Under the pieces are notes generated by a model, which had not been told where the DNA came from, made no database searches, and saw nothing but the letters and a program-made list of their open reading frames with translations. Positions 9,231 through 19,813 of a stretch of 40,613 nt of DNA are shown one piece after another. Within the stretch, counting starts at the first letter, position 1; each line of letters begins with the position of its first letter. This stretch comes from Aequoribacter sp049615385 (GTDB taxonomy: Bacteria; Pseudomonadota; Gammaproteobacteria; Pseudomonadales; Halieaceae), in the NCBI RefSeq assembly GCF_049615385.1, contig NZ_JBMZFL010000016.1, one strand, 5' to 3'. A program made the position numbers and the translations under genes.

Positions 9231-10586
9231 TTACTGAGTCGACACTGGGCGCCACGCGCCCATACGAACGGCAGCGGCGATAATGACGCCATATAGCACC
9301 ATAGCAAGTGCCGCGGCGCTATACACCCCAGACAAACCAAACCCCATGACTCGGGTTAGAAGAAGCGCGCCCGCCCCAGCCACCACAATTCGTATTATCG
9401 TCGCGAAGATTGGCCAGAACATTGCCCCTGCACCCTGGCACGCGAAATACAGTGACAAACCCAAGCCGTTAAAGGCAAAGCAGGGGCCAAGAAAGTAAAT
9501 GTATAGCCGAGCGGCATCAAGGGTCTCTGGATCAGATGAAAACAAGGGGATCCAAACGTCTGCAGACAGCGCAAGGCCCACTCCAATGGCTCCGGCAACA
9601 CACACCGCCAGTACCCCACCGATGCGACCGATGTGCTCTGCTCTGGCGATATCGCCCGCCCCCACGCTTAGGCCAACCAACGCCGTCATTGCCGCGCCTA
9701 AACCGAAGATAAGGGGTGTCAGCAAAAACTCAATTCTGGATCCGATGCCGTACCCGGCAAGCGCTGTTTCGCCAAACCGAGCGACAATGGCGGTGAGTAT
9801 CAGAATATTCGCCACGGTCAGCAAAGGCGACAACGACGCCGGCAGCGCAACACCCAAAATATCGTCAAACAGTGCGCGTTCGAATTTAAGGCGAACCTTT
9901 CGGAGTCGAATCGGTAGACGACCCTTGGCCATATTCCAGGCCAACAAGCTGCTCACGATGCCAGACGCAACCACGGCAGATACGGCCGCTCCTACAATCC
10001 CTATGGATTCGATTCCAAAAGCACCCAGTATCAACATGGCCGATAAGGGAACCTGGATACAGGCACTTAGGATCATCATCTTCGCGGGAAATAGCATCTC
10101 ACCCGTGCCTCTAAAGATTGCGGCCAGCACCCCCATAAGCCAGATCAAGATGGCACCCGGGAACAAGACCAAACAATACGCCATCGCTTGCTCGAGGCTT
10201 TCACCCTGACCCCCGAGGAATACTAAAAAGATTTCGCCCACTGACAAAAAAATCCCAAGCAACACAACAGCACCCGTTACTGCAATGGCCAAGGCATGCC
10301 AGATCAAACGCTCAGCGCGATCAATATCACCCGCGCCCATGGCTCTCGATATGGATGAGGCAACCGCACCGCCCAGGGCACCGCCGGAAAGTGCCTGGTT
10401 CAGCATAAGGAGCGGAAAAACCAAAGCAATAGCCGCAAGTGACGTTAGGCCCAGCTTTCCGACAAACCACACCTCGGTCAGGCTGACGCCCGCCTGAATT
10501 AAAAAGGCAATCGAGTTGGGTGTCGCCATCGATACCAGCAAGCGTAGCGGCGGGTCTTGAAGGAACTTGCGTGTGCGATCATCCAT
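9231..10586 (-). CDS. MATE family multidrug/organic cation efflux transporter
   Basis: A 451-residue inner-membrane protein with about 12 hydrophobic helices arranged as two MATE repeats, predicted to export drugs or metabolites using Na+ or H+. Typical features are PLRLLVSMATPNSIAFLIQAG at the start, FLVFLGGQGE after helix 4, IFRGTGEM, and a second half beginning around GVALPASLSPLLTVANILILTA with GYGIGSRIEF. The longer frame opens at 10619, but the ATG at 10586 is preceded by AGGGG 7 nt upstream and is preferred. Its upstream flank abuts the RND-pump remnant. Confidence 0.92.
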   Translation of the reverse strand: MDDRTRKFLQDPPLRLLVSMATPNSIAFLIQAGVSLTEVWFVGKLGLTSLAAIALVFPLLMLNQALSGGALGGAVASSISRAMGAGDIDRAERLIWHALAIAVTGAVVLLGIFLSVGEIFLVFLGGQGESLEQAMAYCLVLFPGAILIWLMGVLAAIFRGTGEMLFPAKMMILSACIQVPLSAMLILGAFGIESIGIVGAAVSAVVASGIVSSLLAWNMAKGRLPIRLRKVRLKFERALFDDILGVALPASLSPLLTVANILILTAIVARFGETALAGYGIGSRIEFLLTPLIFGLGAAMTALVGLSVGAGDIARAEHIGRIGGVLAVCVAGAIGVGLALSADVWIPLFSSDPETLDAARLYIYFLGPCFAFNGLGLSLYFACQGAGAMFWPIFATIIRIVVAGAGALLLTRVMGFGLSGVYSAAALAMVLYGVIIAAAVRMGAWRPVSTQ

Positions 10587-10689
10587 TATTTTCCCCTCAC
10601 CTAAAAGCATCGATTTCATAGAAGAATGTGTAACGTCATTTACTCGATACCGACTTTAAACCACCCTAGCTGGGCCTTGAATTAGATCC

Positions 10690-10907
10690 AGAATCTGACC
10701 ACGCTGGGGGGCGTACTCCCAACAGCTTACGGGATCGGTGGCTACGACCAAATCGTAAGTCCCATGTCGATTGCGATCGGCTGGGGGCTTCTCTTCTCAA
10801 CGGTCGTAACACTGTTCGTGATTCCTGCTCTGTTTTCCGTGGCGCACGACGCGACCGCCTGGTTGAATCGAATCAAGATGCGCCTAACGCGGCAAGAGTT
10901 TAAGTAA
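10690..10907 (+). pseudogene. C-terminal stub of an RND (AcrB/HAE1-like) efflux transporter
   Basis: Translating + from about 10695 to the TAA at 10905-10907 gives about 70 residues with the hallmark last-helices region of RND pumps: TTLGGVLPTAYGIGGYDQIV, then SPMSIAIGWGLLFSTVVTLFVIPALFSV and a short cytoplasmic tail ending LTRQEFK. In intact pumps (about 1000 or more residues) this is the extreme C-terminus. Upstream in frame there is a TAG at 10683-10685, and no other pump sequence remains. The body was evidently lost by deletion, with the breakpoint near 10690, about 100 bp from the MATE start. The sequence is clean over its length, so decay may be fairly recent. Confidence 0.85.
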
Positions 10908-11204
10908 ACGCCCCTCGCTCGAGCCGCGTTCGTCTTCTATAATCTAGACCGCGCCATCAAGCCCTTCCACGGCACGGCGAATGCGTGTCGGCATATCGTA
11001 GCGTTCGATTTTTTTTAGCGCCATCGCCTCGCTCGCTACCCACGAGCACTTTCGAGCCCAAGGCTCATTAAACGAGGTGACCACCCCTTTAGTAAAGCGT
11101 AGATTGTCTGGGGTTGTATACAGCGAAAACAACGTAGACAAAATCAAGCTACCGGCGAGAAACTTAGTTTTTAGTTTCACCACAGCGGCTCTCATGATCA
11201 CCAA
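10884..11204 (-). pseudogene. Internally deleted, stop-interrupted PQQ-type sugar dehydrogenase remnant
   Basis: The reading frame starting at 11204 keeps a signal-peptide-like N-terminus and the family block FTKGVVTSFNEPWA, which matches FEVKAVTAFDEPWA in the intact gene at 6340-7506. It then jumps directly to the C-terminal block ERYDMPTRIRRAVEGLDGAV, matching ERFDMGTRIRSALEGPDGAI. About 270 central residues are missing. After DGAV an in-frame TAG (10944-10946) replaces a conserved Trp codon. Beyond it the frame continues IIEDERGSSEGRLLKLLPR to a TAG at 10884-10886, matching EDERGDSQGRLLKLMPR. A different frame around 11040-11061 reads LGSKVLV, matching LGSKALV of the intact copy, so frameshifts are also present. 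Confidence 0.85.
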
Positions 11205-11373
11205 GGCGAATTACACAGCATCACTTGCGGTTTTCGCAGCGCCGTGGTTTACGCACATCTTCGACACTTTATGACCCTTCGAAATCGGCACCAATAAACT
11301 TAGAATCAATCTCACTACGCTACTCTGCGCGTATAACACAATTATTCATGCTTTATTAAACTAGGAATACAGA

Positions 11374-12759
11374 ATGAGCGTTCAGCAAGCAAGCGCACAC
11401 TACCCCCCCGTAAGCGACGACATTCTTTACGACACGGGCGCAATCGATCCCGTTTACAAAGAAACTTACCCCAGACTTTCGGGCTTCACACTGGGCTCAA
11501 CCAACTCCTGGACCAGCGGACACCCTTTTGATTACTACAAACGCATGCGTGAAGAAGCGCCCGTCATGTGGTCGCCTGGTCTGAATAAAACCTCGGGGTT
11601 TTGGTCGGTTTCACGCTACGACGACGTCAAATTCGTCGAGCAAAACCCACAAATATTTTCCTCTCAGCGCGGCAGTATGAATATGGCGGTTATGCCAAGC
11701 CGAGGCAAAGCTGAGCGCCTCATGCATGCGGCATTTAACTCGTTGATCAATTTAGACGGCGACGTGCATCGTGAATTGCGCGCCCAGCAAATGCCTTTTT
11801 TCTTGCCACAGTACGTCGAGACACTCAAAGAGCGCGTCGGCAAAAAAATTGATTCGCTACTTGATGACATGGAAAAGAAAGGCCCCGTTGTCGATTTCGC
11901 GAAAATGTTCTCGACCCAGTTGCCGCTTTTTACGCTCTGCGAGATGTTGGGTGTCGATGAGGAAGACCGTCCTAATATCGCGAAATGGATGCACTACTTG
12001 GAACTTGCGCCGCAGTTCTTAACCCACCCCTTCAAAATGTTCATGGCCGAACCCATGTTCGTGTTCCGCTTCGAAAAAATGCTGGCCGACATGTTCGACT
12101 ATGGCGAGCGCGTCATGGCTGATCGAATCGCAAATCCTAGACAAGACTTGCTAACCACCATTGCAAATGCGTCACTCGACGGCAAATCCATGTCGCAAAG
12201 CTATCTTGACGGCTCGTGGCTGCTGATTATTTTTGCCGGTAATGACACTACCAGAAACTCGCTGTCGGGGACCATCCGACTGTTAACGCAGTTTCAGGAT
12301 CAGCGCCAGCTCGTCCTAAATGACCGCTCGCTCATTGATCGCATGTCGAACGAATCGTTGCGTATGACATCGCCTGTGATGCACATGCGTCGCACCGCCA
12401 TTGAAAACACAGAAATCGCAGGGCAACGCATTGCCAAAGATGAAAAAGTGATTATGTGGTACGGCTCAGCAAACCGTGACCCCGGCGTTTTCCCGAACCC
12501 CGACACCTTCGATTTAAACCGCGACAACGTCGAGAAGCACATGGCGTTCGGGCTTGGGGTACACCGCTGTCTGGGCAATCGTATTGCACACATGCAGCTC
12601 AGCATGGCTTACGAGCGCATCCTTGACCGATTCCCGAACATTGTTTGGACCGGCAAGCAAAAAATCGAGCCCATTATCTTGGTACACGCAATCTCGAGCT
12701 TAACAGCTAATCTGTATGGCCATGGAGGCAAGCGACCAACCAAAGTCGCCATGTCTTAG
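11374..12759 (+). CDS. Cytochrome P450
   Basis: A 461-residue soluble bacterial P450. The heme-ligand loop FGLGVHRCLGNR places the axial thiolate at Cys399. The I-helix oxygen-activation motif is FAGNDTTRNS and the K-helix ExxR is ESLR, followed by MHMRRTA, a strand resembling CYP125/CYP142/CYP124-type enzymes that hydroxylate steroid side chains or fatty acids. That substrate suggestion is only an inference. It is about 50 residues longer than the typical 400-410, mainly by an N-terminal extension before the conserved PFDYYKRMREEAPV. A ribosome site (AGGA) lies upstream of the ATG. No ferredoxin or ferredoxin reductase gene is adjacent, so electrons must come from elsewhere in the genome. 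Confidence 0.93.
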   Translation: MSVQQASAHYPPVSDDILYDTGAIDPVYKETYPRLSGFTLGSTNSWTSGHPFDYYKRMREEAPVMWSPGLNKTSGFWSVSRYDDVKFVEQNPQIFSSQRGSMNMAVMPSRGKAERLMHAAFNSLINLDGDVHRELRAQQMPFFLPQYVETLKERVGKKIDSLLDDMEKKGPVVDFAKMFSTQLPLFTLCEMLGVDEEDRPNIAKWMHYLELAPQFLTHPFKMFMAEPMFVFRFEKMLADMFDYGERVMADRIANPRQDLLTTIANASLDGKSMSQSYLDGSWLLIIFAGNDTTRNSLSGTIRLLTQFQDQRQLVLNDRSLIDRMSNESLRMTSPVMHMRRTAIENTEIAGQRIAKDEKVIMWYGSANRDPGVFPNPDTFDLNRDNVEKHMAFGLGVHRCLGNRIAHMQLSMAYERILDRFPNIVWTGKQKIEPIILVHAISSLTANLYGHGGKRPTKVAMS

Positions 12760-12780
12760 AGGACTGCATAACCGCTGCAC

Positions 12781-12802
12781 TGAGGGTGGCAATTCACCCT
12801 CA
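12781..12802 (+). other. Hairpin downstream of the P450 gene
   Basis: TGAGGGTG (12781-12788) and CACCCTCA (12795-12802) form a perfect 8-bp inverted repeat with a 6-nt loop, 21 bp after the P450 stop codon. No T run follows (TAATGCCC), so it is not a classical intrinsic terminator. It could stabilise the 3' end or assist factor-dependent termination before dbpA. Confidence 0.4.
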
Positions 12803-12952
12803 TAATGCCCAAACCCCACCTCTTGTCTGCTAACCAAGCACTTGCCCATGCCTCATCGCACGACCATTCCCGCAATAAATTACAACAATTAATCGCAGTT
12901 GCTGAGCAGGCCTCTGGTATCATGCCTGCTGAATTTTCTAAGTGACTTACCG

Positions 12953-14341
<1,389 letters not shown>

Positions 14342-14477
14342 GGCTTTAGACCCCGGCTCGCTTAAGTCAGATCGCAGAACGTTTAACTGCGGCCACATAC
14401 CAAGAAGCGGCGCACACAATAAAAGGCTTTGAGCGAGAGAATTCATAACTTATGCTTTGTTAAAACGGGGTATATAT

Positions 14478-15437
14478 ATGATTCGTGCTCACTGGACTAA
14501 TTCATCTCTTGAGCGTTCAATTGGCGATGAGTCGATCATCTCTCAATGGCGCGACAACGGCGGCTGGTTGTGGCTCGACATTGAAGGAGCCCTGGACGAA
14601 GAAACCAAGTCACTCCTGCAAAGCTTTGGCTGTCATGAACTCGCGTTAAAGGATGTGCAGCGGGATCGCCACCCGCCTAAAGTCGAGTGGTTTCAAGACC
14701 ACACCTTCATCATTTTCCGGGGCTTGACCGAGCTTGGTGACAACCTCAATGTCAAGCCGCTACAGTTGTCCTTGTTTGTAGGTGATGGGTATGTAATTAC
14801 TATCCACTCACGCCCATCTCTTAGCGTTCAACAACATTGTGAACGCCAAGATTTAACGAGTTTAATGACCAACCCGCAACGATTCGCATTAAGTATTCTG
14901 CATTATTCCGCAGGGCTATTCTTAGAGGCGCTTTTAAGTTTTGATTCTGATCTTATTCGTAGCGAAGACGAAATGCTCGAACATGGGAACGATCAATTAC
15001 TTAAAGATCTCATTCGTTGCCGATCTCAGCTGCGAAAATTGCAGCGCAACTTTAACTACCATGAAACGCTAGCGAAAGAACTGATTACTCTGTGGGACGA
15101 TCCAGAAGAAACCGTTGAGCTAACCCACCGCTTGCGCGACTTGTACGACCGGTGTGAACGCTTAGCGAGCCTTTCAGCGCAGCAATACGAGATTTGTGGT
15201 GACCTAATAGACGGCTACTTTTCTTTGAGCGCACACGAACTAAATAACACGATGCGTATTCTTACCGTGGTCACATCGATCTTTGTGCCGCTGGGCTTCT
15301 TGGCGGGCTTGTACGGCATGAATTTTGACTACATTCCAGAACTGCACATACCGAACGGCTACTTTATACTGCTGGGAGCGATGGCAACGCTAGCCACGGC
15401 TATGATTGCAATTTTCAAAGCCAAACGTTGGTTTTAA
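14478..15437 (+). CDS. CorA/ZntB-family divalent cation transporter
   Basis: A 319-residue membrane protein of the 2-TM-GxN superfamily. The cytoplasmic N-terminal domain is followed by a long coiled helix, and the C-terminus carries two transmembrane helices with the signature LYGMNF between them and a positively charged tail KAKRWF. Family members conduct Mg2+, Co2+ or, in ZntB, Zn2+; specificity is not readable here. The ATG at 14478 is preceded by ACGGGG at 7-nt spacing and is preferred over the in-frame ATG at 14457. The M14 peptidase gene starts 36 bp downstream on the same strand, so the two could be co-transcribed. Confidence 0.9.
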   Translation: MIRAHWTNSSLERSIGDESIISQWRDNGGWLWLDIEGALDEETKSLLQSFGCHELALKDVQRDRHPPKVEWFQDHTFIIFRGLTELGDNLNVKPLQLSLFVGDGYVITIHSRPSLSVQQHCERQDLTSLMTNPQRFALSILHYSAGLFLEALLSFDSDLIRSEDEMLEHGNDQLLKDLIRCRSQLRKLQRNFNYHETLAKELITLWDDPEETVELTHRLRDLYDRCERLASLSAQQYEICGDLIDGYFSLSAHELNNTMRILTVVTSIFVPLGFLAGLYGMNFDYIPELHIPNGYFILLGAMATLATAMIAIFKAKRWF

Positions 15438-15472
15438 GCTGTCTTTCGTTGCAAACACGACTAGGAAAACGC

Positions 15473-18076
15473 ATGAAAACACTTTTTGTCTCACTCGCCT
15501 TGCTCGCATTGGGCTTTGTTCAAACCATCCACAGCCTGGCCGCCGAAGTAAAGATCGAAGAGCTTATCAATCCCGAGGTTACATTTGACTCGAGTTTACC
15601 GGAACCCGAGGAAGTGATTGGAGTAAACGTTGGCGAACGCCATTGGTACTCACACGAAATCAGACAATACCTAGACAGCTTAGCGGCAGCCTCTCCACGC
15701 ATGGTCGCCCTAGGTGAGCATGCGCGCAGCTACGGTGGACGACCGCTAGTGAGTTACGCCATATCGTCACCAGAGAACCTGGCAGAGCTTGAAACGATTC
15801 GCGCCGCGCGTGCAAAGATCGTCAACCCAGATGTCGATATTGATCTATCCGAACAGCCCGCCATTGTGCACATGATGTACAGCATTCATGGCAACGAGCC
15901 AAGCGGCTCAAATGCCACACCACTAGTGGCCTATTACCTGAATGCGGCACAGGATTCAGAGCTTGAACAGCAACTGCAAAACATCGTCATTATTTTTAAC
16001 CCCATGCTCAATCCGGACGGGCTCGATCGTTTTGCGAATTGGACCAATAATCATCGCGGTCTAAACCCCAGCGCAGACCCGAATGATCGCGAACACCGAG
16101 AACACACCCCAAATGGTCGCGGTAATTACTACGGCTTCGATTTAAATCGAGATTGGCTGCCCCACCAATTCCCGGAAAGCCGAGGTCGGCTGGCGCTTTT
16201 CCACGATTGGAAGCCCAACGTGCAACTCGATTTCCACGAGCAGGGCAGCAATAACCATTTCTTTTTCATGCCGGGCAAACCCGAACGCACCCACCCTTTA
16301 ACACCGAAAATGAATCAAATCTTAACCGCAAAGATTGGCGAATATCACGCGCAAACTTTGGACGAGAACGGGGTCATGTATTTTACTCAAGAAAACTACG
16401 ACGACTTTTTTATGGGCAAAGGCTCTACCTATCCAGACCTGTTTGGCACGGTAGGCATTTTATTTGAGCAACCCTCATCACGCGGTACAAAACAGAACAC
16501 CATTAACGGTTTACTCGACTTCCCTACGAGCATCAGCAACCAATTTTTAACGTCTTTATCATCTATTAAAGCGACATCCAACTTAAAAAATGAGCTCTTA
16601 AGTTACCAACGAAGCCACTTTGTCGACCTGCGCGCGAAACAGCCAAAAGGTTATTACGTAGCTCGGGCTGAAGGCGACGCGACCCGTTTAAAAGAATTCA
16701 TGCGCGTTCTGCAGGGACACAACATCGAGATACTCGGCCTAGCAGAGGATATTGAGGCAGAGGGGCATACATTTAGCGCCTCAGATTCGATAGTGATTCC
16801 GCTAAACCAACCTAATGCCGCCTACCTGCGAGCACTTTGGAGCCGTCAGCTAGAATTCGAAGAAAACGTTTTCTACGACGTCTCGACCTGGACACTGCCT
16901 CTCGCTTTTGACCTTACGCACACGCAACAGGCCGTTGTTAAGGTTAAAACAAAAAAGCTCACCGACCAGTTTCTAGCCAGCTCGAAAAAACTACCCGAAT
17001 CTAAGACCGGCTACCTGATCGATTGGCGGGATAGCGCATCCGCTGAACTGCTATACGATTTACTGGAGGCCGGAGCTAATGTGCGCGCGGCTACTGGCGC
17101 CTTCCAAGCACAGACGATCAATAACGGCCTACGAGATTTTGGTTACGGGAGTCTTTTGATCAGCCCGGAGTTAAACAAAGACATCCCCACACAAGTCGTC
17201 AAGATCCTACAAACCGCCGCATCGAGTGGTTTACCGGTGTACGCCGCGGCCAGCAGTTTTACGCCCACTGGTATCGACCTCGGTAGTCGTGGCTTTGAAG
17301 TCTTGAGCCTACCCAAAGTCCTCTTGGTAACAGGACCCGGGACCTCGGGCTACGACACGGCGGAGCTTTGGCATCTGTTAGACCGGGTCGTCAACATGCC
17401 GATCACCATGATCGATACATTTCGCTTACCAAGCACCGATCTAAGTCGCTACACGCACGTTTTGTTGACAGACCCTTTAAAAGCAGTGCCAGGCATCAGT
17501 AAAAAGCTCGATGCCTTTATACAAGCGGGAGGGGTTTTATTTGCGCAGGGAGACAGCACAATAGACTGGCTGAATAAAGAGGGGCTCACCGAGGTTTTCT
17601 GGAAAGAGACAGCCAGCCAGAAATTACGCGCTGAATTTAAACGCACCGCCAAAAAAGATAGCGCTGGCGATCTTGAAGAATTACTCCCACCCCGACAAGC
17701 TTATGCCGAGGCCGATAACGAAGCCGCGTACACCTTGGTGCGGGGCGTTATTTTGGAAGGCGATATCGATATCACCCACCCGCTTGGCTATGGATATAGC
17801 GACAACGAACTACCGATGTTCCGAACCAATAATCGTTTCATGCTGCGCTCAAGCGACCCATATTCGACACCGATTGCCTACTCTGAGCAAGCACTTTTGT
17901 CCGGTTACATGTCTGCGGAGAACCAAGAACTGGCCAGGGAGTCAGCCAGTGTCATCGTCGAGAGTAAAGGCAAAGGCGCGCTTGTGTTGTCGCTTGATGA
18001 CCCTGCGTTCAGAGCGTTTTGGTGGGGCAGTCAGCGGGTACTGATCAACAGCGTGTTTTTTGGCGAATTGCTCTAA
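15473..18076 (+). CDS. M14-family zinc carboxypeptidase, exported
   Basis: An 867-residue exported metallopeptidase. It begins KTLFVSLALLALGFVQTIHSLAAE, a signal peptide, preceded by AGGA, so the ATG at 15473 is chosen over 15428. The M14 domain (about residues 55-360) has the zinc motif HGNEPSG (His and Glu), FNPMLNPDGLDRF, DLNRDW, and the third zinc ligand in DFHEQGSNNHFFF. FEQPSSRG may hold the catalytic Glu. The remaining C-terminal half (about 500 residues) is an extension seen in large bacterial M14 proteins, with a GVLFAQGDSTIDWL segment reminiscent of a ThuA/glutamine-amidotransferase-like domain. Probably periplasmic or surface protein degradation. Confidence 0.88.
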   Translation: MKTLFVSLALLALGFVQTIHSLAAEVKIEELINPEVTFDSSLPEPEEVIGVNVGERHWYSHEIRQYLDSLAAASPRMVALGEHARSYGGRPLVSYAISSPENLAELETIRAARAKIVNPDVDIDLSEQPAIVHMMYSIHGNEPSGSNATPLVAYYLNAAQDSELEQQLQNIVIIFNPMLNPDGLDRFANWTNNHRGLNPSADPNDREHREHTPNGRGNYYGFDLNRDWLPHQFPESRGRLALFHDWKPNVQLDFHEQGSNNHFFFMPGKPERTHPLTPKMNQILTAKIGEYHAQTLDENGVMYFTQENYDDFFMGKGSTYPDLFGTVGILFEQPSSRGTKQNTINGLLDFPTSISNQFLTSLSSIKATSNLKNELLSYQRSHFVDLRAKQPKGYYVARAEGDATRLKEFMRVLQGHNIEILGLAEDIEAEGHTFSASDSIVIPLNQPNAAYLRALWSRQLEFEENVFYDVSTWTLPLAFDLTHTQQAVVKVKTKKLTDQFLASSKKLPESKTGYLIDWRDSASAELLYDLLEAGANVRAATGAFQAQTINNGLRDFGYGSLLISPELNKDIPTQVVKILQTAASSGLPVYAAASSFTPTGIDLGSRGFEVLSLPKVLLVTGPGTSGYDTAELWHLLDRVVNMPITMIDTFRLPSTDLSRYTHVLLTDPLKAVPGISKKLDAFIQAGGVLFAQGDSTIDWLNKEGLTEVFWKETASQKLRAEFKRTAKKDSAGDLEELLPPRQAYAEADNEAAYTLVRGVILEGDIDITHPLGYGYSDNELPMFRTNNRFMLRSSDPYSTPIAYSEQALLSGYMSAENQELARESASVIVESKGKGALVLSLDDPAFRAFWWGSQRVLINSVFFGELL

Positions 18077-18137
18077 CGAAGTTAACTCGTGCGACATCAG
18101 GCGCAGAACGCTGGATATAAACTAGGATGACGAAATA

Positions 18138-18800
18138 ATGCATCAGCGCTTAGCCTGGCAACGGCGAGTTCGAAAATGGCACAACCGTATCGCGGTCATC
18201 GGTTTTTTACAGTTATTCGCGTGGACCGTCAGCGGTATTTATTTTGCTTTTACCGATATAAACCAAGTGCGTGGCAATGATTATCGCGTGGCGAGCCCAG
18301 AGAGCTCAATTGACTTTACTGCTGTCAATTTAAGCACGACTTTCGCTGGCAAGTTGACCGTACAAGAACGCCTGCCGGGTGAGATCATCATAGGCTCTGA
18401 TGGCCGCTGGCAAACTGCGCTAGGCGATCCGCTACGAATACTCAACCAAGAAGAGGCCTTGGCCTTAGGTAAGGCGCAGACAACGCTAAATTTAAGTGTC
18501 GCAACACTCATAGAAAAGACCGAGCCGACCAGTGAGTTTCGAGGCAGAGCGCTGCCCTTGTGGCAGCTCGTAGACACCGAGCACCCTTCGGTCAAAGTCT
18601 ACCTTGACGCCTACAGTGGCTCTGTTAGCGCCATACGCAACGACGCGTGGCGCATCTGGGACTTTCTATGGAGTCTGCATATTATGGACTACAGCACCCG
18701 GGACGAAATTGGCACGGTGCTGCTGAAGGTTTTCTCGGTGCTCACCCTGTTCACCGCGGTACTGGGGATCGCTTTGTTCTTGCTAATCCCCAAGCGCTAA
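18138..18800 (+). CDS. PepSY domain membrane protein
   Basis: A 220-residue protein with a hydrophobic segment near the N-terminus (IAVIGFLQLFAWTVSGIYFAF), a periplasmic PepSY-like region (about 80-165, including QEEALALGKAQ and VKVYLDAYSGSVSAIRNDAWRIWDFLWSLHIMDY), and a C-terminal transmembrane helix. The WDFLWSLHIMDY block is typical of PepSY-associated TM proteins such as the PiuB/FdxE-like group, some of which are linked to iron reduction or siderophore use. Function is not assigned. It follows the M14 gene by 61 bp and stops 6 bp before the convergent TauD-type gene. Confidence 0.75.
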   Translation: MHQRLAWQRRVRKWHNRIAVIGFLQLFAWTVSGIYFAFTDINQVRGNDYRVASPESSIDFTAVNLSTTFAGKLTVQERLPGEIIIGSDGRWQTALGDPLRILNQEEALALGKAQTTLNLSVATLIEKTEPTSEFRGRALPLWQLVDTEHPSVKVYLDAYSGSVSAIRNDAWRIWDFLWSLHIMDYSTRDEIGTVLLKVFSVLTLFTAVLGIALFLLIPKR

Positions 18801-18806
18801 ACGGAT

Positions 18807-19655
18807 CTAAAACCGCGTATCCGCAATGGTGGTTCGGTACAACAAGCGGTCGTAACCATCGTAGCCGCCCGTCGCCGCGTGCAGCAAAGAACGGTTATCC
18901 CACATTACCAACATACCCTTTTCCCAGGCATGGGAGTAAACAAATTCTTCCTTGGTTTGGTGGGCGTATAACTCAAGAAGCAGGTTATCGCTTTCTGCTT
19001 TGTCCATACCGACAAAGCCTTGAACATAGGCGGCGGAAGAGAACAAGGCTTTTTTGCCCGTTTCGTGATGTGTGCGAACCAAGGGGTGCTCGAACTTTTC
19101 GCGAGCGCGCTCGCTGGCAATAATCTTCATACTGCGGCCGCCACCCTGATCATTCTCGCCGTAGGCACCGTCAGGCGCATACCCTAATTCCGCCGAGTGA
19201 ATCGCCGTTAAATTCTCGATTCGATCGCGCAGGCTAACGGGTAAAGCCTCGTAGGCCGCTACCTGATCAGCGAATAAGGTGTTGCCGCCATGGGGTGGAA
19301 TGGTAATACCGTACAAAGCCGTTCCTGCAGGAGGCACTTCGAGAAAGCTCCAATCCGTATGAAAAATTTCGGCAAAAATCGGCGTTGTTTCGTCGGCGTT
19401 TCGTTGAATAGCAGCGACTTGCTCGTGCTCGTCAATGTGGCCAAAGAACGGATCTTCCCCAATCGCACCGAACTGCGTGCTGAAGGCGACCAATTGGTCT
19501 GGCGTTAGGTTCTGGTTAGGGAATATCAGCAACTTATTATTCACCCAATGCCCTCGAAGCTCAGACACCAAGTCAGTCGATAAAGGCAACGACACGTCCA
19601 ACCCTTCGACTACGGCTCCGCAACTGCCACCCGTAGGTTTTACACTGTATGTCAT
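18807..19655 (-). CDS. TauD/TfdA-family 2-oxoglutarate dioxygenase
   Basis: A 282-residue Fe(II)/2OG dioxygenase of the TauD/TfdA clan. Iron ligands are His99-x-Asp101 (IFHTDWSF) and His259 (SLLHAATGGYD); Arg270 or Arg274 (DRLLYRTTI) binds 2-oxoglutarate. The block MVMWDNRSLLH is characteristic. I chose the ATG at 19655 because GGAG lies 6 nt upstream and the protein then begins at the usual family N-terminus, instead of the open frame to 19775. Known members oxidise taurine, 2,4-D, sulfate esters or similar; no sulfonate transporter or ssu/tau gene is nearby, so the substrate is open. Confidence 0.9.
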   Translation of the reverse strand: MTYSVKPTGGSCGAVVEGLDVSLPLSTDLVSELRGHWVNNKLLIFPNQNLTPDQLVAFSTQFGAIGEDPFFGHIDEHEQVAAIQRNADETTPIFAEIFHTDWSFLEVPPAGTALYGITIPPHGGNTLFADQVAAYEALPVSLRDRIENLTAIHSAELGYAPDGAYGENDQGGGRSMKIIASERAREKFEHPLVRTHHETGKKALFSSAAYVQGFVGMDKAESDNLLLELYAHQTKEEFVYSHAWEKGMLVMWDNRSLLHAATGGYDGYDRLLYRTTIADTRF

Positions 19656-19813
19656 GCCAAGCTCCTTTATCATAGTTATTGAGTCATACCTTACCTCAAC
19701 ACCCCCTTGTACCCAACAAAAGTCCATCCAGAAATGATGAATATAGACAATGACACCACGGATTTTATTGCCCACCTTTCAAGGTGCATTGACCAACTTT
19801 ACCGACAGAATAT

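Noticed and set aside
9499..10209. A 236-codon open frame on + opposite the MATE gene
   Set aside because: It is antisense to a well-supported transporter, its composition (Pro/Ala/Ser/Ile-rich) is that of the complement of membrane-helix codons, and it shows no recognisable domain.
12805..12945. A 46-codon ORF (MPKPHLLSANQ...) between P450 and dbpA as a possible leader peptide
   Set aside because: There is no ribosome binding site, no recognisable family and no attenuator hairpin after it; it is open by chance in a short spacer.
18138..19655. PepSY protein and TauD dioxygenase as a functional pair
   Set aside because: They are convergent with a 6-bp gap, so are not co-transcribed, and nothing in the sequences links their roles.
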